From Acidobacteriota bacterium (GTDB lineage: Bacteria > Acidobacteriota > UBA6911 > RPQK01 > JAPXNP01), in NCBI GenBank assembly GCA_030614585.1, contig JAUWTT010000349.1, forward strand, positions 1-5,154: 5,154 nucleotides of DNA, in the 5' to 3' direction. Positions 1-5,154 of this stretch are shown here, one piece after another. The position numbers and the translations under genes were made by a program. The number at the start of each line of letters is the position of its first letter. Positions within the stretch are counted from its first letter, which is position 1. The notes beneath the pieces are model-generated. The model saw only the letters and a list, made by a program, of their open reading frames with translations, had not been told where the DNA came from and did no database searches.

Positions 1-13
1 ACTTAATCCCGAA

Positions 14-59
14 CTTTGTCGAAACTCCCATGGGTGAATTGACTGAGTTTGCGACGAAG
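14..59. repeat. Imperfect inverted repeat (possible hairpin or terminator)
   Basis: The arm CTTTGTCGAAACTC (14-27) pairs with GAGTTTGCGACGAAG (45-59), with one mismatch (a possible G-U pair in RNA) and one bulged base, across a 17-base loop that begins with part of the palindrome CCCATGGG. On the plus strand the second arm is followed by GCTTTT, so it could be a weak terminator for a plus-strand gene ending left of the window. On the minus strand it lies about 120 bases past the transporter stop codon and no T-run follows. The structure is seen directly; the role is inferred. Confidence 0.4.
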
Positions 60-95
60 GCTTTTGGGATCTGGGAGCACCGGATACGACTGCTA

Positions 96-123
96 ATCCT
101 AAACATCAATCACAATACGTCAA
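96..123 (-). promoter_or_regulatory. Possible minus-strand sigma-70-like promoter
   Basis: Read on the minus strand, TTGACG (123-118) and TAGGAT (101-96) are separated by 16 bases, close to the housekeeping consensus TTGACA/TATAAT. Transcription would start near 88-90 and run out of the left edge, through the inverted repeat at 14-59. No clear ribosome binding site or convincing start codon is visible downstream within the window. Chance matches of this quality are common, so this is a weak call. Confidence 0.25.
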
Positions 124-176
124 TTCTCAATCAGGACTTGACACGTGTCTCGGGGTCTCGTTTCGTTCAGGACAGG

Positions 177-1580
177 CTAGACCTTGCGTTCCTTCCACTT
201 CCCTCGCCGGAAAACGAGAACTGCAACGACAGCAAGGAGCGACTCCGAAACGGCGATCGCGACAAACACTCCCTGGGCGCCCAGGTCAGCTGTAAGAGCG
301 AGAAGGTATGCGAGTGGGATTTGCATCAGCCAGTAGCAGAATAGATTGATGACAGTAGGAGTGTACGTGTCTCCGGCGCCATTAAATGCTTGTACGACCA
401 CCATGCCGCAAGCGTAAAACACGTATCCGTAACTCACATATCTCAAGCAGTCAACGGCGTATACCAGGATTTCCTCATCGGAAGTAAAAAGGCGGCTGAT
501 CGGATCTGCGAAAGTCACGAACACGATTGTGACGAAACCCATGAAAACCATATTAGCTACAGCCGTCAACCAGACGGACTTCTCAGCACGGGCAGGCTGT
601 TTGGCCCCTAGATTCTGTCCCACCAGTGTTGCAGCGGCATTGCTCATACCCCATGAAGGAAGGATCGCAAAAATGAAGATGCGTATCGCGATCGTATAGC
701 CGGCGAGCGCAGAGCTCCCAAAGATAGCAATGATCCTTACCAAACCCAGCCAACTGGCCGTGGCTACAAGAAACTGAAGGACTCCACCCAGAGACACCCT
801 GAAAAGGTTAGCGAGTACCCTTCTGTCGGCCTTCAGATCTGCCGTGTGAACCTGTATTCGCGACGCCGGCGAGGCCAGTTTTCTAATCTGGTAGAGAATG
901 CCGATGGTCCTGGCCACATTTGTCGCAACGGCGGCTCCCGTAACGCCCATCTCGGGAAAAGGACCCAGGCCGAAGATCAGGCAGGGATCCAGAATGATAT
1001 TCACGAGGTTCGCGATCCAGAGTGCTCGCATCGCCAGGACCGCATCGCCTGCCCCCCTGAAGACGGCATTAATAAGGAAGAGGAGCATGATGGTGAGATT
1101 CCCGCCCAGCATAACCTCGTTGTAACCCGTTCCGATTTCGATTACCGAGGCGGAAGCGCCCATCAGCTTCAAAAGGTCGGGAGTATACAGCAGGCCAATT
1201 ACCGCGATTGGGGTCGACACCAGAATTCCAAGAAAGATCGACTGAACGGCAGTCGTTGTTGCCGCCTGTCTGTTACGTTCTCCGATTCGCCGCGCCACCA
1301 GGGCTGTTGTTCCCATCGCCAGGCCGGTAGCAATCGAGAAGACGATCGTCATCAATGACTCCGTGATTCCGACTGTAGCCACCGCTTCGCCCCCGAGCTT
1401 TGCTACGAAGAAGACGTCGACAACTGCGAAGACCGATTGCATTGAGAGCTCGAGAACCATCGGAATCGCCAGGATCGTGACGGCACGGCCGATACTGCCT
1501 GTCGTAACGTCATGCTCCTTCCCGGAAAGGCTGTCTCTAATATCGTTGAGCAAAGCACTCAATCTGAAGTTCTTATACAT
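177..1580 (-). CDS. MATE family multidrug/cation efflux transporter
   Basis: This is a 467-residue polytopic inner-membrane protein of the multidrug and toxic compound extrusion family. Members export cationic drugs or metabolites in exchange for Na+ or H+. Length and layout fit the family: two six-helix halves, the first about residues 32-232 and the second about 255-457, joined by a polar loop near 235-255. Family marks include PMVLELSMQ at the start of helix 1; VVDVFFVAKLG (53-63), whose Asp55 sits where MATE proteins carry a functional acidic residue in the first helix; the internally duplicated FRGAGD (174-179) and FNGAGDT (399-405); and LVGQNLGAKQPARAEK (319-334). The ATG is fixed by an in-frame TAG three codons upstream. 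No good Shine-Dalgarno sequence precedes it (GACCACC), so translation may be weak or leaderless. It is transcribed divergently from the sigma operon. The substrate cannot be read from sequence, and a NorM-like versus DinF-like assignment is unresolved. Confidence 0.95.
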   Translation of the reverse strand: MYKNFRLSALLNDIRDSLSGKEHDVTTGSIGRAVTILAIPMVLELSMQSVFAVVDVFFVAKLGGEAVATVGITESLMTIVFSIATGLAMGTTALVARRIGERNRQAATTTAVQSIFLGILVSTPIAVIGLLYTPDLLKLMGASASVIEIGTGYNEVMLGGNLTIMLLFLINAVFRGAGDAVLAMRALWIANLVNIILDPCLIFGLGPFPEMGVTGAAVATNVARTIGILYQIRKLASPASRIQVHTADLKADRRVLANLFRVSLGGVLQFLVATASWLGLVRIIAIFGSSALAGYTIAIRIFIFAILPSWGMSNAAATLVGQNLGAKQPARAEKSVWLTAVANMVFMGFVTIVFVTFADPISRLFTSDEEILVYAVDCLRYVSYGYVFYACGMVVVQAFNGAGDTYTPTVINLFCYWLMQIPLAYLLALTADLGAQGVFVAIAVSESLLAVVAVLVFRRGKWKERKV

Positions 1581-1750
1581 GGTGGTCTAGAAGGAACGCT
1601 GTGATCGACAGCGGACATGTGGGTATGAAGGCTGCGAGCCACTGTCCGTTCAGCCCACAATCTGGCTCGGAAACGGTAGGCTTACGTCGAAATGGCGGAT
1701 TTTCACAATCATTTCATTCTCGCACAATGCTCTACCGAATCTTCGAACTT

Positions 1751-1780
1751 GGAACTATCCTGTCAGTATTCGGCTCTATA
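1751..1780 (+). promoter_or_regulatory. Candidate ECF-type promoter upstream of the sigma gene
   Basis: GGAACTA (1751-1757) resembles the GGAAC(T) -35 motif recognised by many ECF sigma factors. After a 16-base spacer comes CTCTATA (1774-1780) as a possible -10 element. ECF sigma operons are often autoregulated, which motivates looking for this motif. The resulting leader would be about 190 bases, long for a bacterial mRNA, and -10 motifs vary greatly among ECF groups. The match is suggestive only. Confidence 0.2.
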
Positions 1781-1887
1781 GATCGTATAAGAGTACATCA
1801 CTGTAGAGAAGTGGCAACTTTGGCTCGGGGAACCTGAATGTTCATCAAGGCTGCACTCCTGGTTGAGATCGTTTGCTACGGCCGATC

Positions 1888-1918
1888 TTTCTTAGGCGCC
1901 CTATTCTCCTCTAAGAAA
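1888..1918. repeat. Inverted repeat upstream of the sigma gene
   Basis: TTTCTTAG (1888-1895) and CTAAGAAA (1911-1918) form a perfect 8-bp inverted repeat around a 15-base centre. It lies 62 bases before the sigma start codon. It could be a dyad operator or an mRNA leader hairpin. It is not a plus-strand intrinsic terminator, because A residues rather than U residues follow the second arm. The repeat is seen directly; any function is inferred. Confidence 0.35.
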
Positions 1919-1951
1919 AATGATGCTCGTACGTTATCAAGGGTGAGGTCG

Positions 1952-1978
1952 ATGAAACGCAAAGCAAGAAGGACCTGA
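1952..1978 (+). other. Possible 8-codon leader frame before the sigma gene
   Basis: ATG at 1952 opens a frame encoding MKRKARRT that ends at TGA 1976-1978, one base before the sigma ATG. A purine-rich GGGTGAGG (1941-1948) precedes it at short spacing. Its AGA-AGG codons coincide with the Shine-Dalgarno sequence of the sigma gene, so a ribosome on this frame would cover or hand over to the sigma start. A frame this short arises easily by chance, so it is recorded only as a possible coupling element. Confidence 0.15.
1967..1973 (+). promoter_or_regulatory. Ribosome binding site of the sigma factor gene
   Basis: AGAAGGA lies 6 bases before ATG 1980, a standard Shine-Dalgarno spacing. In-frame stop codons at 1944-1946 and 1953-1955 with no start codon between them and 1980 make this ATG the only reasonable start. 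Confidence 0.8.
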
Positions 1979-1979
1979 T

Positions 1980-2510
1980 ATGGCCGATTCGACTTGGGTA
2001 GAAGAAGCATTAGACCAATACGAGGTTCCGTTAGTTCGCTATGCCGTGAGCCTTCTTGGAGATGTGGAAATAGCGAGGGATGTCGTGCAGGACACTTTCC
2101 TTAAGCTTTGCAAACAGAGGCCGAAAGACTTGCGGGGCCATCTGGCTCAATGGCTCTTTCGCGTTTGTCGAAACCGGGCCGTAGACTGGCAAAGAAAGGA
2201 GCGCCGTATGACCTCTCTGAGTACACCACGATTATCACTACTCCGAGACAAGTCCTCCGGCCCTTTGCGAAACCTCGAAAACGAGGAGGTTCTTTCGGGT
2301 GTGGAAGAACTGATTGAAGCCCTGCCCGACAAGCAGAGGGAAGTTATCCGTCTCAAATTTCAACAGGGGCTCAGTTACAAGGAGATAAGCTCAGTGACTG
2401 GGTTCTCTGTTTCCAATGTTGGATTCCTCATCCACACGGGCATCAGGACGATTCGGAAGAGGCTCGGTAAGGACAAGTCGAGTAAACGGATTCTGAGGAG
2501 AGTCAAATGA
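1980..2510 (+). CDS. RNA polymerase sigma factor, sigma-70 family, ECF-like
   Basis: The gene encodes 176 residues, the usual size of an extracytoplasmic-function sigma factor containing only regions 2 and 4. Region 2 spans about residues 12-77: the conserved helix VVQDTFLKLCKQ (35-46) corresponds to the core-binding and -10-reading segment, and WLFRVCRNRAVDWQRKERR (58-76) is the typical region 2.3-2.4 end. A variable linker follows (about 78-105). Region 4 spans about 106-162: the LPDKQREVIRLKF helix (115-127) precedes the helix-turn-helix SYKEISSVTGFSVSNVGFLI (132-151), which should read the -35 element. It would direct core polymerase to a dedicated promoter set, possibly including its own. 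Its stop overlaps the next start as ATGA, so the two proteins are almost certainly co-transcribed and translationally coupled. The partner's N-terminus resembles an anti-sigma domain, suggesting regulation by sequestration at the membrane. The ECF subgroup is not assigned. Confidence 0.95.
   Translation: MADSTWVEEALDQYEVPLVRYAVSLLGDVEIARDVVQDTFLKLCKQRPKDLRGHLAQWLFRVCRNRAVDWQRKERRMTSLSTPRLSLLRDKSSGPLRNLENEEVLSGVEELIEALPDKQREVIRLKFQQGLSYKEISSVTGFSVSNVGFLIHTGIRTIRKRLGKDKSSKRILRRVK
2495..2500 (+). promoter_or_regulatory. Ribosome binding site of the VWA gene inside the sigma gene
   Basis: GAGGAG sits within the last codons of the sigma factor gene, 6 bases before ATG 2507. It selects this start and, with the ATGA stop/start overlap (2507-2510), supports coupled production of the sigma factor and its putative membrane partner. 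Confidence 0.8.
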
Positions 2511-4795
2511 AGAAGGAACTGGAAGAAGCAAGACTCACGGCTTACCTGTTGGGTGAATTGGAAAGCCCTGAGAAGGAAGAACTCGAGGAGAGACTCGAGC
2601 AATCCGAAGAGTTGAGAATAGAGTTGGAGAGAATCAGGGAGACAGTTGATCTCGTAACCGGGGCCCTGCAGAACGAGCAGGAGGTACGTCTCCATCCTGA
2701 GCAGAGGGACAGGATTGAAACCCGTGCTGGATCCCGCAAGCGGGGTTTCGGAAGCTACTATCGCTATGTTGGTGCAGCTGCAGCCGCCTGCTTGGTGGTG
2801 GCTGTATATCTAAGCTGGGAGGGCTCTTTAGTGGTTGAGGCTCCTGCGTTGTTGGAGAACTCCAGTCAGCAGGTGGACCTAGCCGTCCTTCGTCAGAGTC
2901 GCGAGACAAGAGCAGAACAGATGTTGGATGAGGACGATTCCTCTGGGGCCGAACGAGCGGCTCCTCAGCTTGCTGAGACGGAAGTGTCGGATCAAGAGAC
3001 TCCTGCCGCAATGCCGCCCTCTTCCCAAGTCCAAGCCCGCAATGAACCAGCTATAGTAACGGAAGAAGCCATATCGCCAATGCCTGCGAGGCCTGGCAAG
3101 CAGGAGGGAAAGCAATCGTCCGCTGTTTCGGGGGAAATGCAACAGCAGGTGGCTAAGCTGGATGCGAGCCAATCCCCGGCTCCAGCCGCCGCTCCAAGTG
3201 AGATGTTGTTCAAAAGGAAGGGGCGAGGCGGGGTTCCGGGGCGTGTCGTGAGCGGTAACGCCCGCTATATGGGTCTGGTTTCAACTTCCAGCGTCGGGGA
3301 TGGATTTGCCGACCAGCCGTCCCCCTTTGTGGACCCTAGGCCGATTCCTCCGGGCGATTTCAAGACCGAGGCCTACGACCACATCCGTGAGAATCCCTTT
3401 ATTCGAGTCTCTGACCAGCCGCTTTCCACGTTTTCCATAGACGCTGATACGGCCTCCTATGCGAACGTACGCCGCTTTCTGACCGAGAAAGCCCTTCCTC
3501 CCAAAGACGCGGTGAGGATCGAAGAACTGATCAATTATTTCTCCTACGACTATGCGGGACCGGTTGGTGATGTGCCTTTTGCAGTACACATAGACACCGC
3601 GACTGCACCCTGGAACGAATCTCACCAGCTGGTTCGATTTGGCTTGAAAGGGAAGGAACTGGAACTCGGCGAGAGGGAACCTGCCAACCTTGTTTTTCTC
3701 CTTGATGTGTCTGGCTCGATGCAGCCGGCCAACAAGTTGCCACTTTTGCGGCGGGCCTTCAGATTGCTGGTCAAGCAACTCGACGAGCGTGACAAAGTCG
3801 CAATCGTGGTCTATGCGGGAGCCTCAGGTTTGGTGCTTCCTTCGACGCTCTGTTCGGAGAAAGAGACTATTCAGCAGGCGATTGAGAAGCTTGACGCTGG
3901 AGGGTCCACCAACGGGGGTGCCGGGATTGCCCTCGCCTACAAGACGGCGGAAGAGAACTTCGTAAAAGGCGGAATCAACCGCGTGATTCTGGCGACGGAT
4001 GGCGACTTCAACGTCGGGACGACGAATCAAGGCGATTTGACCCGTTTAATCGAGCAGAAAGCCGAGTCGGGAGTGTTCCTGACAGTACTGGGCTTTGGCA
4101 TGGGCAATTACAAGGATTCCACGCTTGAAAAGCTCGCTGATCGCGGAAATGGGAACTACGCCTACATCGATACAATTCAGGAGGCGAAGAAGGTCCTTGT
4201 CGAATCGATCGGAGGAACGCTAGTTACAATCGCGAAAGATGTGAAGGTGCAAGTGGAGTTCAACCCGGCCGAAATCGCGGCTTATCGTTTGATCGGCTAT
4301 GAGAATCGCCTGCTTCGAAATCAAGACTTCAATGATGATCGGATAGATGCTGGTGAAATAGGTGCAGGCCATACGGTCACGGTGCTCTACGAGCTTATTC
4401 CCGCTGGGCAGCAATTGGAAGGTGCCGATGTGGATCCCCTCAAATACCAGGTGGAGCGAGATTTGAGCTCTTCTGCGAAATCTGAAGAGCTGCTGACGTT
4501 GAAGTTACGATACAAGGAGCCCGCTGGAAGTGAGAGTAAACTGCTTCAGTTTCCGGTTCAAGAGACAGCGAAATCTTTCGAGGAGGCTGAACAGAGTTTG
4601 CGGTTTGCGGCAGCTGTGGCGGCTTTTGGAATGCTGTTGAGAGACTCGGAGCACAAAGGCGCTTCCACCTATGAGAAGGTCATCTCGATCGCCGAGAAGA
4701 GTTCGGGAGAGGATCGTGGTGGTTATCGGTCCGAGTTTGTCCGGTTGGTGAAGCGGGCGAAGGCCTTGGAGGACCTGGAGAACTTGGAGCGATAG
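2507..4795 (+). CDS. Membrane-anchored anti-sigma-like/VWA domain protein (YfbK-type)
   Basis: This is a 762-residue modular protein. Residues 1-55 are acidic helices beginning LTAYLLGELE (10-19), resembling the N-terminus of zinc-binding anti-sigma factors but without the His and Cys ligands. A basic stretch (68-81) precedes one membrane span at about 87-104, so the positive-inside rule places the N-terminus in the cytoplasm. Residues 105-285 are a Pro/Ala/Glu/Gln/Ser-rich linker. A YfbK-type vWF_A N-terminal region (about 291-385, ENPFIRVSDQPLSTFSIDAD) leads into a von Willebrand factor A domain (about 394-565). Its metal site looks complete: Asp400, Ser402 and Ser404 of DVSGS, Thr468, and Asp498 of TDGD. 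The C-terminus (about 571-755, TLVTIAKDVKVQVEFNPAEI and later GEIGAGHTVTVLYE) matches the DUF3520 region that follows VWA in YfbK homologues. The inferred role is to hold the upstream sigma factor at the membrane and respond to an extracytoplasmic ligand or partner. The ligand is unknown and anti-sigma activity is not demonstrated. Confidence 0.92.
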   Translation: MKKELEEARLTAYLLGELESPEKEELEERLEQSEELRIELERIRETVDLVTGALQNEQEVRLHPEQRDRIETRAGSRKRGFGSYYRYVGAAAAACLVVAVYLSWEGSLVVEAPALLENSSQQVDLAVLRQSRETRAEQMLDEDDSSGAERAAPQLAETEVSDQETPAAMPPSSQVQARNEPAIVTEEAISPMPARPGKQEGKQSSAVSGEMQQQVAKLDASQSPAPAAAPSEMLFKRKGRGGVPGRVVSGNARYMGLVSTSSVGDGFADQPSPFVDPRPIPPGDFKTEAYDHIRENPFIRVSDQPLSTFSIDADTASYANVRRFLTEKALPPKDAVRIEELINYFSYDYAGPVGDVPFAVHIDTATAPWNESHQLVRFGLKGKELELGEREPANLVFLLDVSGSMQPANKLPLLRRAFRLLVKQLDERDKVAIVVYAGASGLVLPSTLCSEKETIQQAIEKLDAGGSTNGGAGIALAYKTAEENFVKGGINRVILATDGDFNVGTTNQGDLTRLIEQKAESGVFLTVLGFGMGNYKDSTLEKLADRGNGNYAYIDTIQEAKKVLVESIGGTLVTIAKDVKVQVEFNPAEIAAYRLIGYENRLLRNQDFNDDRIDAGEIGAGHTVTVLYELIPAGQQLEGADVDPLKYQVERDLSSSAKSEELLTLKLRYKEPAGSESKLLQFPVQETAKSFEEAEQSLRFAAAVAAFGMLLRDSEHKGASTYEKVISIAEKSSGEDRGGYRSEFVRLVKRAKALEDLENLER

Positions 4796-4797
4796 AC

Positions 4798-4827
4798 GGG
4801 GAGGGGGCTTGGGGCTTGGGTCCTGGG
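4798..4827 (+). other. Potential G-quadruplex just after the VWA stop codon
   Basis: Five G-runs of 3 to 5 bases (4798-4801, 4803-4807, 4811-4814, 4818-4820 and 4825-4827) are separated by loops of 1 to 4 bases. This satisfies the usual G3+N1-7 pattern on the coding strand and starts 3 bases after the stop codon. It would be present in the 3' end of the operon mRNA. The motif is seen directly; folding and effect are inferred. Confidence 0.5.
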
Positions 4828-4852
4828 TCCTGCGTCTTGGGTCTTGGGGCTT
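4804..4852. repeat. Degenerate G-rich heptamer tandem array, 7 units
   Basis: Seven units in exact 7-base phase follow the pattern G-[GC]-G-[GT]-C-[TC]-T. Three are GGGGCTT, two are GGGTCCT, one is GCGTCTT and one is GGGTCTT. A partial unit GGTATCTT (4853-4860) ends the array. Unit length is constant while sequence drifts, the mark of a decaying simple tandem repeat. It overlaps the quadruplex motif. Confidence 0.9.
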
Positions 4853-4913
4853 GGTATCTTAACTCGTGCTCGTGATCGAAAACCCATCTCAACCAAGATT
4901 TCTCCCTTAGAGC

Positions 4914-4971
4914 CTTTGCGAGCTTTGTGTGAAATGAATCTGCCTCAAGCCAAGGCGCAAAGACCGCAAAG
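4914..4971. repeat. Inverted CTTTGCG/CGCAAAG repeat module
   Basis: The left arm CTTTGCGAGCTTTGTGT (4914-4930) is matched by the reverse complement of the right arm GCGCAAAGACCGCAAAG (4955-4971) at 13 of 17 positions, around a 24-base loop. Each arm is itself a direct duplication of a CTTTGCG-like unit. From memory, similar CTTTGCG/CGCAAAG-rich modules are scattered in spacers of several environmental bacterial phyla. Imperfect arms argue for an old copy or a loosely constrained hairpin. Confidence 0.7.
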
Positions 4972-5027
4972 AGATTTCCTTCTGGTACCGACTTGACAAC
5001 CCATACACGAAAAACAGGCCAATCCCT

Positions 5028-5055
5028 ATTTGACATTTGACATTTGACATTTGTC
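5028..5055. repeat. ATTTGAC heptamer tandem array, 4 units
   Basis: Three identical ATTTGAC units (5028-5048) are followed by one variant ATTTGTC (5049-5055), all in 7-base phase. On the other strand the unit reads GTCAAAT. It lies 56 bases after the inverted-repeat module and shares the 7-bp period, but not the sequence, of the G-rich array at 4804-4852. Confidence 0.9.
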
Positions 5056-5154
5056 CCCGGCCACTCCTCAAATGCTGAACGATACCTCGATCTGATAGAC
5101 TCCCAAGTTGTGAAAGAAGACGTGGTTCAGAAGGAATGGTCGCCAACTTCCTGG
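5056..5154. other. Right-edge sequence, possibly part of a neighbouring gene
   Basis: Two competing readings exist. On the plus strand a frame open from 5041 to the edge includes NAERYLDLIDSQVVKED, whose charged composition looks protein-like, but only weak start codons (TTG 5044, CTG 5092, GTG 5110) are present. On the minus strand a frame entering from the right edge ends at a TGA (5070-5068) with NLGVYQIEVSFSI, which could be a protein C-terminus. Neither is recognised as a known family, and the sequence ends too soon to decide. Confidence 0.25.

Larger units (their letters stand above)
1581..1979. other. Divergent intergenic region between transporter and sigma operon
   Basis: These 399 bases must hold promoters for both the transporter (leftward) and the sigma/VWA operon (rightward). 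I found no strong housekeeping promoter pair on either strand. The plus-strand 78-codon open frame at 1601-1837 has no recognisable domain, no clear ribosome binding site and a Ser/His/Arg-rich composition typical of chance frames, so I do not call it. Notable elements are an ECF-like promoter candidate, the TCTATAGA palindrome (1775-1782), an inverted repeat (1888-1918) and two micro-frames just before the sigma gene. Confidence 0.7.
4796..5154. other. Repeat-rich intergenic region
   Basis: No gene is supported in these 359 bases. From left to right the region holds a G-rich 7-bp array (4798-4860), a short CTCGTG duplication (4863-4874), an inverted CTTTGCG/CGCAAAG module (4914-4971), an ATTTGAC 7-bp array (5028-5055) and about 100 bases of unassigned sequence. 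Minus-strand open frames crossing it (4680-5036 and 4907-5146) mostly translate the repeats and are judged not real. No canonical hairpin-plus-T-run terminator for the operon is visible. Confidence 0.75.

Noticed and set aside
140..149. Perfect palindrome GACACGTGTC downstream of the transporter
   Set aside because: It has no loop and no T-run, so it is not a terminator. A single 10-bp palindrome is not enough to call an operator.
30..344. Plus-strand 104-codon open frame at the left end
   Set aside because: More than half lies antisense to the C-terminus of the transporter. It has no ribosome binding site and no recognisable domain.
846..1358. Plus-strand 170-codon open frame
   Set aside because: It is wholly antisense to the well-supported transporter gene. 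Its polar, Arg/Gln/His-rich product is a shadow of membrane-helix codons.
1601..1837. Plus-strand 78-codon open frame in the divergent spacer
   Set aside because: No clear Shine-Dalgarno sequence, no domain and a composition like translated non-coding DNA. It also occupies the area expected to hold promoters.
1830..1843. GAAC-N6-GTTC dyad resembling a LexA-type site
   Set aside because: The known Gram-positive-type box has a 4-base centre. The 6-base spacing and the lack of flanking matches make it a probable chance dyad.
2780..2800. Possible lipoprotein box around Cys95 of the VWA protein
   Set aside because: The cysteine lies inside the membrane span, about 95 residues from the start, without the Leu at -3 expected of a lipobox, so lipidation is not supported.
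5028..5055. CRISPR-like short repeats
   Set aside because: The units are directly abutting 7-mers without spacers, so this is a simple tandem repeat and not a CRISPR array.
4680..5146. Minus-strand open frames 4680-5036 and 4907-5146
   Set aside because: Their translations consist largely of the heptamer arrays and the inverted-repeat module, and one overlaps the end of the VWA gene. Such products are common artefacts of repeat DNA.

Overview
The window holds three confident protein-coding genes with intergenic DNA around them. No tRNA, rRNA, CRISPR array, insertion sequence or phage gene could be supported. Base composition looks moderate, about half G+C. Three things suggest an environmental bacterium of the Planctomycetes/Verrucomicrobia/Acidobacteria kind: a small sigma-70 factor overlapping a large anti-sigma-like/VWA protein, heptamer tandem arrays (ATTTGAC type and GGGTCTT type), and inverted CTTTGCG/CGCAAAG modules in spacer DNA. 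The taxonomic guess comes from recalled patterns of such genomes and is not proven by this sequence.

Left part (1-1580). A complete MATE-family multidrug/cation efflux transporter is on the minus strand (177-1580). Beyond its 3' end lie 176 bases with no gene I can support, an imperfect hairpin (14-59) and a weak minus-strand promoter-like pair that may serve something beyond the left edge.

Divergent spacer (1581-1979). These 399 bases separate the transporter from the sigma factor gene. They contain an inverted repeat (1888-1918), a possible ECF-type promoter (1751-1780) and two tiny upstream reading frames close to the sigma start. None of these is proven.

Central operon (1980-4795). An ECF-like RNA polymerase sigma factor (1980-2510) overlaps by ATGA a 762-residue membrane-anchored protein (2507-4795). 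That protein appears to combine three parts: a cytoplasmic anti-sigma-like helical segment that has lost its zinc ligands, one membrane span, and an extracytoplasmic YfbK-type von Willebrand factor A module with an intact metal-ion-dependent adhesion site and a DUF3520-type C-terminus. The inferred logic is a transmembrane switch: the VWA part senses or binds something outside the cytoplasmic membrane, and the N-terminus holds or releases the sigma factor. This operon is the most interesting system in the window.

Right part (4796-5154). The spacer is dense with repeats: a G-rich 7-bp array with quadruplex potential starting just after the stop codon, an inverted-repeat module and a second, unrelated 7-bp array. 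The last ~100 bases are open in both directions and may belong to a gene beyond the right edge.
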